64,000 nt of DNA from Ignavibacteriales bacterium (lineage in GTDB: Bacteria; Bacteroidota; Ignavibacteria; Ignavibacteriales; Melioribacteraceae): NCBI GenBank assembly GCA_016177735.1, contig JACOUS010000004.1, forward strand, positions 41,821 through 105,820, read 5' to 3'. How positions within the stretch are numbered: position 1 is the stretch's first letter; each line of letters opens with the position of its first letter. The notes beneath the pieces are model-generated. The model had not been told where the DNA came from, searched no databases, and saw nothing but the letters and a program-made list of their open reading frames with translations. Positions 35,240 through 45,804 of the stretch are shown in pieces. A program made the position numbers and the translations under genes.

Positions 35240-36709
35240 ATGAAGCAGAACGAATTCTTCACATCGCGGTGGGGATTAATTCTTTCAACACTTGGAATTG
35301 CAGTCGGCACCGGTAATATTTGGCGCTTCTCGCGAGTGGTAGCACAGAACGGCGGCGGTTCGTTTTTAATTCCTTGGGTAATTTTTTTGCTTGTGTGGTC
35401 TGTGCCGTTGATAATTGCAGAGTTCGCATTGGGCAAATCAACGCGGCTTTCGCCAATCGGTGCAATTGCAAAAACTGCCGGAAAGAAATTCGGCTGGATG
35501 GGAGCGTTTGTTGCTTTCGTTTCGACTGCTATAATGTTTTATTATTCTGTCGTTACCGGCTGGTGTTTCAACTATTTACGGCTTGCAGTTACCGGAAATT
35601 TATTCGAACAAAATAATTATTTGGAATACTGGAATAATTTTTCTTCGAGCGGTTTACCATTAATTTTTCATGCCGCGGCAATGATTATCGGCTCTGTTGT
35701 TGTTTACAGAGGAATTGTAAAAGGAATCGAGAAAGCCAACCGCTGGCTTGTTTCTTCTTTGCTGATAATTATTGTACTGTTGATGATTCGCGCTGTTACT
35801 TTACCAAATGCTGTCGAAGGATTAAAATATTTTTTCACTCCCAATATTGATTCGCTACTTGATTACAAAATTTGGCTGAATGCGCTCACACAAAATGCAT
35901 GGGATACCGGCGCCGGATGGGGATTGATAATGACGTATGCAATTTACATGAAAAAGAAAGAAGACATTGCACTTAACGCGGCACTAATCGGATTCGGGAA
36001 TAATTCTGTTTCGCTGATAGCCGGCATCATGATTTTTTCGACAGTCTTCTCGTTAAGTTCTGCCGATGCACTGGTACAAGTGTCGCAATCTGGACCGGCG
36101 AACACCGGGTTAACTTTTATTTATTTACCGCTTCTCTTTTCAAAAATTTCCGGAAGTGTATTCTTCAATTCAATTTTTGCCGCGCTCTTTTTTCTCGCGC
36201 TTTCATTTGCGGCACTCACATCATTGATTTCTATGATCGAACTTGCAACCCGGACATTAATAGATTTCGGACTCGTGCGAAAAAGTGCAATTGTAATTGT
36301 TGGTGCCGTTGGATTCCTTTTCGGAATTCCTTCCGCACTCGATCTAAATTTTCTTGCTAATCAGGATTGGGTTTGGGGCGTTGGATTAATATTGAGCGGT
36401 GCTTTCATTGCATTTTCGCTGATTAAATTTGGCGTGAACAAATTCCGGGTGGAAATAATTAACGGCTTCGGAAGCGACATAAAAATAGGCAAGTGGTACA
36501 ACTTTATTATTTTATTTCTTGTGCCTCTGCAAGTTGTAATTCTGCTTTCATGGTGGCTGATTTCATCTACAACATGGGATCCGCAATGGTGGAATCCTTT
36601 TCATATGGAAAATCTCGGCACATGCTTGGCACAATGGTTTGTTGTGCTTGTACTATTTATTTTACTCAATAAAATTTTGGTCAAGTATGCCGTGAGGGAG
36701 AATCAATGA
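35240..36709 (+). CDS. Sodium-dependent transporter, NSS (SNF) family
   Basis: 489 aa with about twelve membrane helices. The N-terminal signature SRWGLILSTLGIAVGTGNIWRFSR near 8-31 is diagnostic for neurotransmitter:sodium symporters, and NAWDTGAGWG near 220 lies in the substrate/sodium region. Bacterial members import amino acids with sodium. Its stop overlaps a 39-aa ORF that resembles the MetS small subunit, so it is probably a MetP-type transporter for methionine or another amino acid. Substrate is inferred. Confidence 0.92.
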   Translation: MKQNEFFTSRWGLILSTLGIAVGTGNIWRFSRVVAQNGGGSFLIPWVIFLLVWSVPLIIAEFALGKSTRLSPIGAIAKTAGKKFGWMGAFVAFVSTAIMFYYSVVTGWCFNYLRLAVTGNLFEQNNYLEYWNNFSSSGLPLIFHAAAMIIGSVVVYRGIVKGIEKANRWLVSSLLIIIVLLMIRAVTLPNAVEGLKYFFTPNIDSLLDYKIWLNALTQNAWDTGAGWGLIMTYAIYMKKKEDIALNAALIGFGNNSVSLIAGIMIFSTVFSLSSADALVQVSQSGPANTGLTFIYLPLLFSKISGSVFFNSIFAALFFLALSFAALTSLISMIELATRTLIDFGLVRKSAIVIVGAVGFLFGIPSALDLNFLANQDWVWGVGLILSGAFIAFSLIKFGVNKFRVEIINGFGSDIKIGKWYNFIILFLVPLQVVILLSWWLISSTTWDPQWWNPFHMENLGTCLAQWFVVLVLFILLNKILVKYAVRENQ

Positions 36710-36825
36710 AACCGGAAACAATAATTACTGCGATATTTGTAATCGGAATTGTTTGGGGCGGAGTTTCTTTTTTCCTTTCGCAAGCTGTTAAGTTCGAAAA
36801 AAATAAAAAAGGTAACGAAGAATAA
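36706..36825 (+). CDS. 39-aa single-helix partner, MetS-like NSS small subunit
   Basis: ATG overlaps the transporter stop (ATGA). The peptide has one membrane helix (about 5-26, TIITAIFVIGIVWGGVSFFLSQ) and a short charged tail (KFEKNKKGNEE). This matches the MetS small subunit of MetPS-type NSS transporters in position, size and topology; such subunits are known in Corynebacterium and are annotated in Bacteroidota. It is short enough to be missed by gene callers. Confidence 0.7.
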   Translation: MKPETIITAIFVIGIVWGGVSFFLSQAVKFEKNKKGNEE

Positions 36826-36830
36826 TTAGA

Positions 36831-37841
36831 ATGGCTAAATCGAATTTACAACCGATAAAAGATTTGCATAAGTATCTATCCAAAGAAAAATTATTACCGA
36901 TTTATTTTATCTGCGGCGAGGATGATTACACTATAGAAAATTCAGTAGAGCAGATTAGAAAAACTGTTGAACCGCTTGTGCTTTCGGAATTTGATAAAGA
37001 AACTATCACGGCAGAGAAGGGATTAAATTTAACCCAGGTAATTGATCTCGCGCTGGCTTTCCCGTTTGGCGGAGGCAAAAAATTAATTGTTCTAAAAAAT
37101 TTTGAAAAGATTAACGACAAGAAAGAACTTGTAAGCTACGTTCAAAACCCGGCTGAGTTCACTGTGCTTGTGGTAACCAGTTACGGAAAAGTAAGCGATG
37201 CTTCTCGTGAGCCGTATCTCCTGCTCAATTCGAAAAAATTTCTTTTCGAAGTTAAAAACGAAACCGGAGAAGAACTTGTTGAATGGCTTGTAACAAGTTC
37301 TCAAAAAGTAGGGCTGAATTTTTCCGATGACATTGCCCGCACTGTTGTTGAAATTGTAGGCGAAGATAAAAATCTGCTCGATATGCAATTACAAAAATTT
37401 ATTGATTACGCTCTCGATAAAAAAAATATTACGATTGATGAGGTCAGGAAATTATCATCGCCAACCAAACAGTTCACGATTTTCGATTTACAGGATGCAC
37501 TCGGGCAAGGCAATAAATCAAAAGCACTTGAGATAGCAATTAATCTCCTTGATTCGGGTCAGGAGATTGTAGTTATACTAAATATGATTTCAAAATATAT
37601 ACTTACAATTGCACAGATGACCGAACTATTGAAAAGTAACATCAACGATAACGAAGCGGCAAAGATGATTGAAGTTAGCTGGTACTACTACGTTAATTGT
37701 AAAAAGGCAAAGTTTTTTATGTCCGATGAGCGTCTTCTCAATGCAACGCGGGCACTGCTTAATGCGGATTTGGCTGTGAAAACTTCTGCTGCCGATTCCA
37801 AAACGATTCTCGTGTTATTAATTTCCGAAATAATGCAATAA
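36831..37841 (+). CDS. holA: DNA polymerase III subunit delta
   Basis: 336 aa, the usual size. The N-terminal AAA-like fold begins LPIYFICGEDDYTIENSVEQIRK near 22-44. LNLTQVIDLALAFPFGGGKKLIVLKN near 61-86, VEIVGEDKNLLDMQLQKF near 187-204 and FTIFDLQDALGQGNKSKAL near 226-244 are typical delta features. Delta opens the sliding clamp within the clamp loader. It starts 5 nt after the MetS-like ORF. Confidence 0.93.
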   Translation: MAKSNLQPIKDLHKYLSKEKLLPIYFICGEDDYTIENSVEQIRKTVEPLVLSEFDKETITAEKGLNLTQVIDLALAFPFGGGKKLIVLKNFEKINDKKELVSYVQNPAEFTVLVVTSYGKVSDASREPYLLLNSKKFLFEVKNETGEELVEWLVTSSQKVGLNFSDDIARTVVEIVGEDKNLLDMQLQKFIDYALDKKNITIDEVRKLSSPTKQFTIFDLQDALGQGNKSKALEIAINLLDSGQEIVVILNMISKYILTIAQMTELLKSNINDNEAAKMIEVSWYYYVNCKKAKFFMSDERLLNATRALLNADLAVKTSAADSKTILVLLISEIMQ

Positions 37842-37936
37842 TTAAGACCCAATAATTAAAAAGTTGCAAAGAAACATCATATTCCATAAAATTGTCACAA
37901 AAAATTTGAAACAAACTCATTTATGGCTGAGTATAA

Positions 37937-38530
37937 TTGGCACTAAATAATAGGAATCTCATAGAATTAACCGACGAAGAATTGATTAAAGTGTTTCAGC
38001 AAACAAATTCTTTGGAACCTTACGAAATCCTGGTCAAACGTTACAAGGACCCGCTGATGAATTTTGTTTTTCGTTTTGTGGGCGATAGAGATGCTTGCAC
38101 CGATATTGTTCAGGACACGATGATTAAATTTTATCTTAACAAAGATTCCTACCGTGAATTTGCAAAATTTTCTACATGGATTTATACAATTGCAGGCAAT
38201 CTCGCAAAGAATGAATTAAAAAGAAGAAGGCGTAGAAATATTTTTTCCATTGACAACAGTGATGATGAAAAGTCTCCGCAGATTGAAGACAAAACTTTTT
38301 TTGCACCGGATAGAGTTGCAGACAGCGAGATAAAAAATGAAATAATTCAAAAAGCTCTTTTAAAAGTGAAACCTGTTTATCGCGAAGTTGTAATACTAAG
38401 AGATATTCAGGAATTTTCTTACGAGGAGATAGCTGAAATCACTAATCTTTCGATTGGTACTGTAAAATCCAGAATAAACCGCGGAAGAACTCGATTACAA
38501 AAACTTTTAAAAAACATATATAAAGAGTAA
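37937..38530 (+). CDS. ECF-type RNA polymerase sigma factor
   Basis: 197 aa. Region 2 runs from LVKRYKDPLMNFVFRFV through DIVQDTMIKFY to FSTWIYTIAGNLAKNELKRRRR (about 32-96). Region 4 is YREVVILRDIQEFSYEEIAEITNLSIGTVKSRINRGR near 150-186. It belongs to the SigW/RpoE-like ECF group that answers envelope stress. The likely start is TTG, since the nearby ATG is out of frame. The next gene, 4 nt on, is probably its regulator. Confidence 0.92.
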   Translation: MALNNRNLIELTDEELIKVFQQTNSLEPYEILVKRYKDPLMNFVFRFVGDRDACTDIVQDTMIKFYLNKDSYREFAKFSTWIYTIAGNLAKNELKRRRRRNIFSIDNSDDEKSPQIEDKTFFAPDRVADSEIKNEIIQKALLKVKPVYREVVILRDIQEFSYEEIAEITNLSIGTVKSRINRGRTRLQKLLKNIYKE

Positions 38531-38534
38531 GCCT

Positions 38535-39227
38535 ATGGGAATAAATAGCTACAATGATGATGAAATTAAATTTGCACGAATGATCAACGATCTTAAAGAA
38601 TTGCCCAAAGTAGATGCGCCGGATAATTTTGAATATAACCTTCTTACAAAAATCCAGAACAAAAATTTCGGTGTGGAAAAAACAGCAAGGGTAAAATTTA
38701 ACTTCATCAAATTTTTTGCGCCTTCTGCCGCGGTGGTTGCGGTAATAATATTATTCTTCCTATTTCTTCCAACCGCGAACCGGCAGAATGATAATCCACT
38801 CATGTCCGATCCGGCGGTAATCAGCCGTAATCAGGGAGTAAGTGTTCCGCAAGAAAGCTTACAGAGTAACATGAGAGAAAGCGAAGCGGCAAAACAATTT
38901 TCTTCTGCCGAGAATAAAAAATTTGCACAAGCACCAAGTTCGGATAACAAAACAGCGCGAAGTGAATCGATTAATCAAAATAAAAAGTACCCGATTTCGC
39001 GAAGCCCTTCGGTGGCGCTTGATGATTATATTTCCGGCGATTCTCAAAAAAGAGCCGATCTGAAACGTGCTAATGTTGTTAGCAGCGGCAACGAAGAAAG
39101 TGAGTTCGACGGATTTTTTATTAGAGAACAAGCGGATAAACAAACTGTTGAGAAGTACAGACAGATGATGGATTCGTTGAAAAAAGCAAAGGCAAAGCAA
39201 GATTCTCTTAAAAAGGCTAATAAATAA
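38535..39227 (+). CDS. Putative membrane anti-sigma-like partner
   Basis: 230 aa with a short N-terminal cytosolic segment, one membrane helix (about 57-77, FFAPSAAVVAVIILFFLFLP) and a long serine/lysine/glutamine-rich periplasmic tail ending in a charged coiled-coil-like stretch (EKYRQMMDSLKKAKAKQDSLKK). This is the usual topology and position of an anti-sigma factor, but the zinc-binding HXXXCXXC motif is absent. I recognise no family. It may restrain the ECF factor upstream. Confidence 0.6.
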   Translation: MGINSYNDDEIKFARMINDLKELPKVDAPDNFEYNLLTKIQNKNFGVEKTARVKFNFIKFFAPSAAVVAVIILFFLFLPTANRQNDNPLMSDPAVISRNQGVSVPQESLQSNMRESEAAKQFSSAENKKFAQAPSSDNKTARSESINQNKKYPISRSPSVALDDYISGDSQKRADLKRANVVSSGNEESEFDGFFIREQADKQTVEKYRQMMDSLKKAKAKQDSLKKANK

Positions 39228-39249
39228 GAGGTTTCAAAGAGGCACAAAA

Positions 39250-39281
39250 TTTGTTTTTTTGAGCCTCTATCCTTAAATTTC
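39250..39281 (+). promoter_or_regulatory. Candidate promoter of rpmE
   Basis: TTTG (39250-39253), 20 nt, TAAATTTC (39274-39281): one base from the Bacteroidetes consensus TTTG-N20-TAnnTTTG. Transcription would begin near 39288, about 26 nt before the rpmE ATG. An AGAGGC/GCCTCT hairpin spans the -33 part and may end the upstream transcript. Confidence 0.4.
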
Positions 39282-39313
39282 GACCTCAAAAATCAATCGG
39301 GAAATGGTTTGAA

Positions 39314-39520
39314 ATGAAAACAGGAATTCATCCTAATTACAGAAAATGTGAAGTTTCGTGTGTATGCGGCAATACATTCATTACACGTTCTACCGTAAGC
39401 AGTATCAAATTGGAAATCTGCTCGGAGTGCCATCCTTTCTTTACCGGCAAACAAAAAATGTTAGATTCAACCGGTCGCGTTGAAAGATTCAAAAAGAAAT
39501 ACGGTTTGAAGGAAGCTTAA
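39314..39520 (+). CDS. rpmE: 50S ribosomal protein L31
   Basis: 68 aa. The start [20 protein letters not shown] is typical. Cysteines at 13, 17, 19 and a CSEC pair near 36-39 make this the zinc-binding (type A, C+) form of L31 rather than the zinc-free paralog. [23 protein letters not shown] is the family C-terminal signature. It is a single-gene unit, with a promoter candidate upstream and a strong terminator after it. Confidence 0.97.
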   Translation: MKTGIHPNYRKCEVSCVCGNTFITRSTVSSIKLEICSECHPFFTGKQKMLDSTGRVERFKKKYGLKEA

Positions 39521-39539
39521 TTGAATTCACAATTTTTGA

Positions 39540-39573
39540 ACGGGGCTGTGTTTACAGCCCCGTTGTATTTTAA
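39540..39573 (+). terminator. Rho-independent terminator after rpmE
   Basis: ACGGGGCTGT (39540-39549) pairs with ACAGCCCCGT (39554-39563) over 10 bp, loop GTTT, followed by a T-rich tract. Strong. Confidence 0.92.
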
Positions 39574-39624
39574 ATGCATCCCAATTACGTCTTCATTGTC
39601 TTTTAGAAAATTTTAAAAGTGAAT

Positions 39625-40998
39625 ATGATTACAGAAACTACAACGGATTTACACGAACCAAACCTTTATCAAGGTGTTAGAGGCTATGCAATTAAAATCC
39701 TCAACCGGATTGATAGGACAGATGCTTACTTGGATAAACTTCTCGAAATCGAATTAAAGAATTCTAATTTATCCGGAACCGATAAAGCTCTTCTCTTTGA
39801 AATTGTTCACGGTGTTATGAGATGGATGGCTCGTATTGATTGGATATTGAACGGATTTTATAAAGGGCAATTCTCGAAGGTTGTACCGAACATTAAAAAC
39901 GCTTTGCGCGTTGCTCTTTATCAAATTTTATTTCTTGATAAAATTCCAGATTATGCCGCTGTTAATGAGGCAGTCGAGTTCGTTAAAAAATTGCAAGGGC
40001 AAAAGTATGCTGATTTAACAAACGCCGTGTTGAGAAATATTATCCGCAGTAAAGATGTTATTCGTTATCCAAATCCCGAAGAAGATATTGTTGCGTACCT
40101 CAGCGCATATTATTCACACCCAAGCTGGATGGTTAAGAGATGGGTAGCAAGGTTCGGCAAAGAAAATACGGAAAAACTTCTCACTGCGAACAACAACAAA
40201 CCGAATCACACACTGCGTATAAATAATCTTGTTACAAACAAGGAAGAGTTTCAGAAACTTCTCGATGGCGTTAATCTTCATTATACTGAAAGTAAATATC
40301 TTCCGCAGTTTATCAAATTAAATATCTTAACCAATATCACGGATTGGGAATATTTTACAAAAGGATATTTTACCATTCAGGATGAAAGCACGGGCTTGCC
40401 GGTAACGTTGTTGAATGTTCAACCGGGTCATCGTGTACTTGATTTGTGTGCCGCACCGGGCGGCAAAACAGCTTTCATTGCTGATTTGATGAATAACACT
40501 GGCGAGGTTATTGCAATGGATAGATTTGAAAGCAGATTAAAAATTTTGGAAAAAAATCTGAGCAGATTAAAAGTACAAAATGTAAAAACTGTTGCACTCG
40601 ATGCAATGGAATTTGAAGATGCTGAAGGTTTTGATAGAGTGCTTGTTGATGCACCTTGTTCGGGGCTCGGTACATTGACTAAAAAACCCGATCTAAAATG
40701 GAAGAAGGACTTGGGCGATATTAGAAAAATTGTTAATATTCAGTACGATTTACTGCGAAAAGGAGCGTCTTTAGTGAAACCGGGCGGGCTTTTGGTTTAC
40801 AGCACGTGCACAATCGAGCCCGAAGAAAATGAAAACCTTGTTAAAGAATTTTTGAGTGAAAATCCCGGGTTCGAATTGGTAAAACCTTCTTCTGCCATTG
40901 CAGAAGAATTAGTAAGTGAAGAAGGATTTGTTCAAACATATCCGCACCTTCACGGAATAGACGGATCATTTGCGGCAAGCTTACTCCGAAACTATTAA
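39625..40998 (+). CDS. rsmB: 16S rRNA (cytosine(967)-C(5))-methyltransferase RsmB
   Basis: About 457 aa. The N-terminal NusB-like RNA-binding domain (about 10-145) is followed by a class I methyltransferase. The SAM site is VLDLCAAPGGKTAFIADLM near 271-289, with DAPCSGLGTL near 343 and the catalytic YSTCTIEPEENENLV near 392. The enzyme methylates C967 of 16S rRNA. I prefer the ATG at 39625 to a GTG two codons earlier. The RodZ-like gene follows after 11 nt. Confidence 0.93.
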   Translation: MITETTTDLHEPNLYQGVRGYAIKILNRIDRTDAYLDKLLEIELKNSNLSGTDKALLFEIVHGVMRWMARIDWILNGFYKGQFSKVVPNIKNALRVALYQILFLDKIPDYAAVNEAVEFVKKLQGQKYADLTNAVLRNIIRSKDVIRYPNPEEDIVAYLSAYYSHPSWMVKRWVARFGKENTEKLLTANNNKPNHTLRINNLVTNKEEFQKLLDGVNLHYTESKYLPQFIKLNILTNITDWEYFTKGYFTIQDESTGLPVTLLNVQPGHRVLDLCAAPGGKTAFIADLMNNTGEVIAMDRFESRLKILEKNLSRLKVQNVKTVALDAMEFEDAEGFDRVLVDAPCSGLGTLTKKPDLKWKKDLGDIRKIVNIQYDLLRKGASLVKPGGLLVYSTCTIEPEENENLVKEFLSENPGFELVKPSSAIAEELVSEEGFVQTYPHLHGIDGSFAASLLRNY

Positions 40999-41009
40999 AC
41001 GCTACATAA

Positions 41010-43875
<2,866 letters not shown>

Positions 43876-43876
43876 C

Positions 43877-44407
43877 ATGTTTGAAAATTTAAAAAAGAAA
43901 ATCGGGCATTACTTGCTCAAACGAAAATTTATCAGGAAGAACTCTGAACCGGTTTCATTTAATAAAATTATTTCCGGCTCGTTTGATTTTTTTATTGTCA
44001 TGCCGAAAGATGATCAGGATTTTTATCAAGCTCTTGAACTGATACGATTTTTTCAACTACATAAAAAGCGTATTACGCTGTTTCTGCCGGATTTCAAGTA
44101 TAGCCTGATTCCTGAAAAAGAGAAGTACGAACACATATCATATCAGCCGGATCAGATTACCAAATTTTTTCTGCCGGCTGGCTCGCTTGTAAATGCAATC
44201 AACAAAAAAGAGTACGATGTTGTGCTCGACTTCAACAGAACCGAAGATATATTTTGCAGTGCGGCGGCAAATATACCGCGCGCAAAAGTGAGAGCCGGTT
44301 TCAGCAAACTAAATTCCGATTACTATTACAATCTTCAGTTTAACGGGAAAGCCGGCGGTGCGGAAGTAACCTACCGGAATTTTTTGAGGTTCTTACAATT
44401 GTTTTAA
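43877..44407 (+). CDS. Uncharacterised 176-aa protein with GT9-like fold traits
   Basis: It begins MFENLKKKIGHYLLKRKFIRK, then strands and helices reminiscent of the N-terminal Rossmann half of glycosyltransferase family 9: FDFFIVMPKDDQDFYQALELIRFF, KKRITLFLPDF, KEYDVVLDFNRTEDIFCSAAAN and IPRAKVRAGFS. The C-terminal nucleotide-binding half is missing, so it is unlikely to be an active transferase. It resembles DUF6913-type Bacteroidota proteins, but I cannot confirm that. It starts 1 nt after ligA. Confidence 0.5.
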   Translation: MFENLKKKIGHYLLKRKFIRKNSEPVSFNKIISGSFDFFIVMPKDDQDFYQALELIRFFQLHKKRITLFLPDFKYSLIPEKEKYEHISYQPDQITKFFLPAGSLVNAINKKEYDVVLDFNRTEDIFCSAAANIPRAKVRAGFSKLNSDYYYNLQFNGKAGGAEVTYRNFLRFLQLF

Positions 44408-44480
44408 TATCTTATGCCTTTTGAAAAATGAAATGAATTTGTACATTAGAATAGTAAAAATCATTAATTAGCGTATTCCG

Positions 44481-44840
44481 ATGGGCGAGAACATTAATTT
44501 TGAATTAAAGAAAACCAACAATATCGTAGTATTCAAACTGAACGAAAAAAGATTTGATGCTTCAATTGCCGGTTTTGTTAAAGGCGAATTCACAATTCTA
44601 CTTCACACCGAAGATGTTAAAAAACTTGTTATCGACCTTTCGGAAGTTGAGTATTGCGACAGTTCGGGACTCAGCGCCATTTTGTTGGCTTTCCGCATTC
44701 TCCAATCTAATGAGGGATTTATTAGGATTGCTTCACCGACTAAAAATGTTAAAACGTTGATCGAGATTTCCCAGCTTGATAGAGTGTTAACAGTTTGCAA
44801 CACAGTTAATGAAGCAATTAAAGATTTGGAAAATTTATAA
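44481..44840 (+). CDS. STAS-domain protein (anti-sigma antagonist type)
   Basis: 119 aa, one STAS domain. The conserved phosphorylatable serine is in VEYCDSSGLSAILLAFRIL near 57-75. Family members such as SpoIIAA are controlled by a kinase and release a bound regulator. No kinase or sigma partner is adjacent: the neighbours are an unknown protein and a HAD hydrolase. It appears as a separate short transcription unit. Confidence 0.88.
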   Translation: MGENINFELKKTNNIVVFKLNEKRFDASIAGFVKGEFTILLHTEDVKKLVIDLSEVEYCDSSGLSAILLAFRILQSNEGFIRIASPTKNVKTLIEISQLDRVLTVCNTVNEAIKDLENL

Positions 44841-44957
44841 AGATATCTCATCGGCAAGCATTATTTATCATACCGAAGATTAATTTGTTTTTGTTTTAAT
44901 ACTTATATAAGCAGATGATTATTTAAATAGCACTTTTTAACATCTCGCCGATTATTC

Positions 44958-45803
44958 ATGATAAATAAGGAACTGCTCAAACGAATAGAACTGGTTGTAT
45001 TTGATCTCGACGGAACTCTCACCGATGACCGCGATGATATTAGCCCGCGTATAATTTCGCTGATCAAAAAACTGAAAAGCAAAGGTGTAAAATTTTCAAT
45101 TGCCACCGGAAGACTCCACAGCGCGGTGATTGATCATGCAAAAAAAATTGAGATTGATGTGCCGTTAATTACGCTTGACGGAACACTGATTAAAAATCCG
45201 GTAACGGATGAAATTATTTTTGAATCATCAGTACCAAAGAAATATGTTAAACGCGCACTTGAATTAGCCGATAAATTTTTCCTTAAAATAGCTCTGTGCA
45301 ATGCAGATGCAATTTTTTACACGGAAGAAAATTCTTTGATAACGAGTCTGCTTGAAAAGAACGGCGCACCTTTTTCTCTTGTTGAATCGTATAACGATGT
45401 GCTGGACAATGTTTTGGAAATTGCGATATCAGGAGACTACAGCGAAAATATTAAGTATGTTTCAAACAAAATGTCCTTTCCATATACTTTTGGAATACGG
45501 ACGTCGTATTACCGCTCGCAAAGCCACGGCGGTGTTTATTATATTGAGATTAGAAAAATCGGATCGGATAAAGGCGATGGTTTGAGAAAATTGTGCAGAC
45601 ATCTCGGAATAAAAGAAAAAAATACAGCGGTGCTTGGCGATTGGTATAATGATAAAAGTCTTTTTGAAACCGAAGCTTTGAAAATTGCCATGGCAAATGC
45701 GGTTACCGAAATAAAAAAATCGGCTGATATAGTAACAAAAAAATCCAACAACGAAGACGGCTCTGCCGAATTTCTGAAATTACTTTTGGAAGCAAAATCT
45801 TAA
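44958..45803 (+). CDS. Cof-type HAD-IIB phosphatase
   Basis: 281 aa. The HAD motif I is VVFDLDGTLTDD near 13-24, motif II is FSIATGRLHSAV near 46-57, and the GDWYNDKSLFE motif IV is near 229-239. The cap is type IIB. The family dephosphorylates sugar phosphates or similar small metabolites; the substrate cannot be assigned. Its stop is 1 nt before the PgpH-like gene. Confidence 0.9.
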   Translation: MINKELLKRIELVVFDLDGTLTDDRDDISPRIISLIKKLKSKGVKFSIATGRLHSAVIDHAKKIEIDVPLITLDGTLIKNPVTDEIIFESSVPKKYVKRALELADKFFLKIALCNADAIFYTEENSLITSLLEKNGAPFSLVESYNDVLDNVLEIAISGDYSENIKYVSNKMSFPYTFGIRTSYYRSQSHGGVYYIEIRKIGSDKGDGLRKLCRHLGIKEKNTAVLGDWYNDKSLFETEALKIAMANAVTEIKKSADIVTKKSNNEDGSAEFLKLLLEAKS

Positions 45804-45804
45804 A

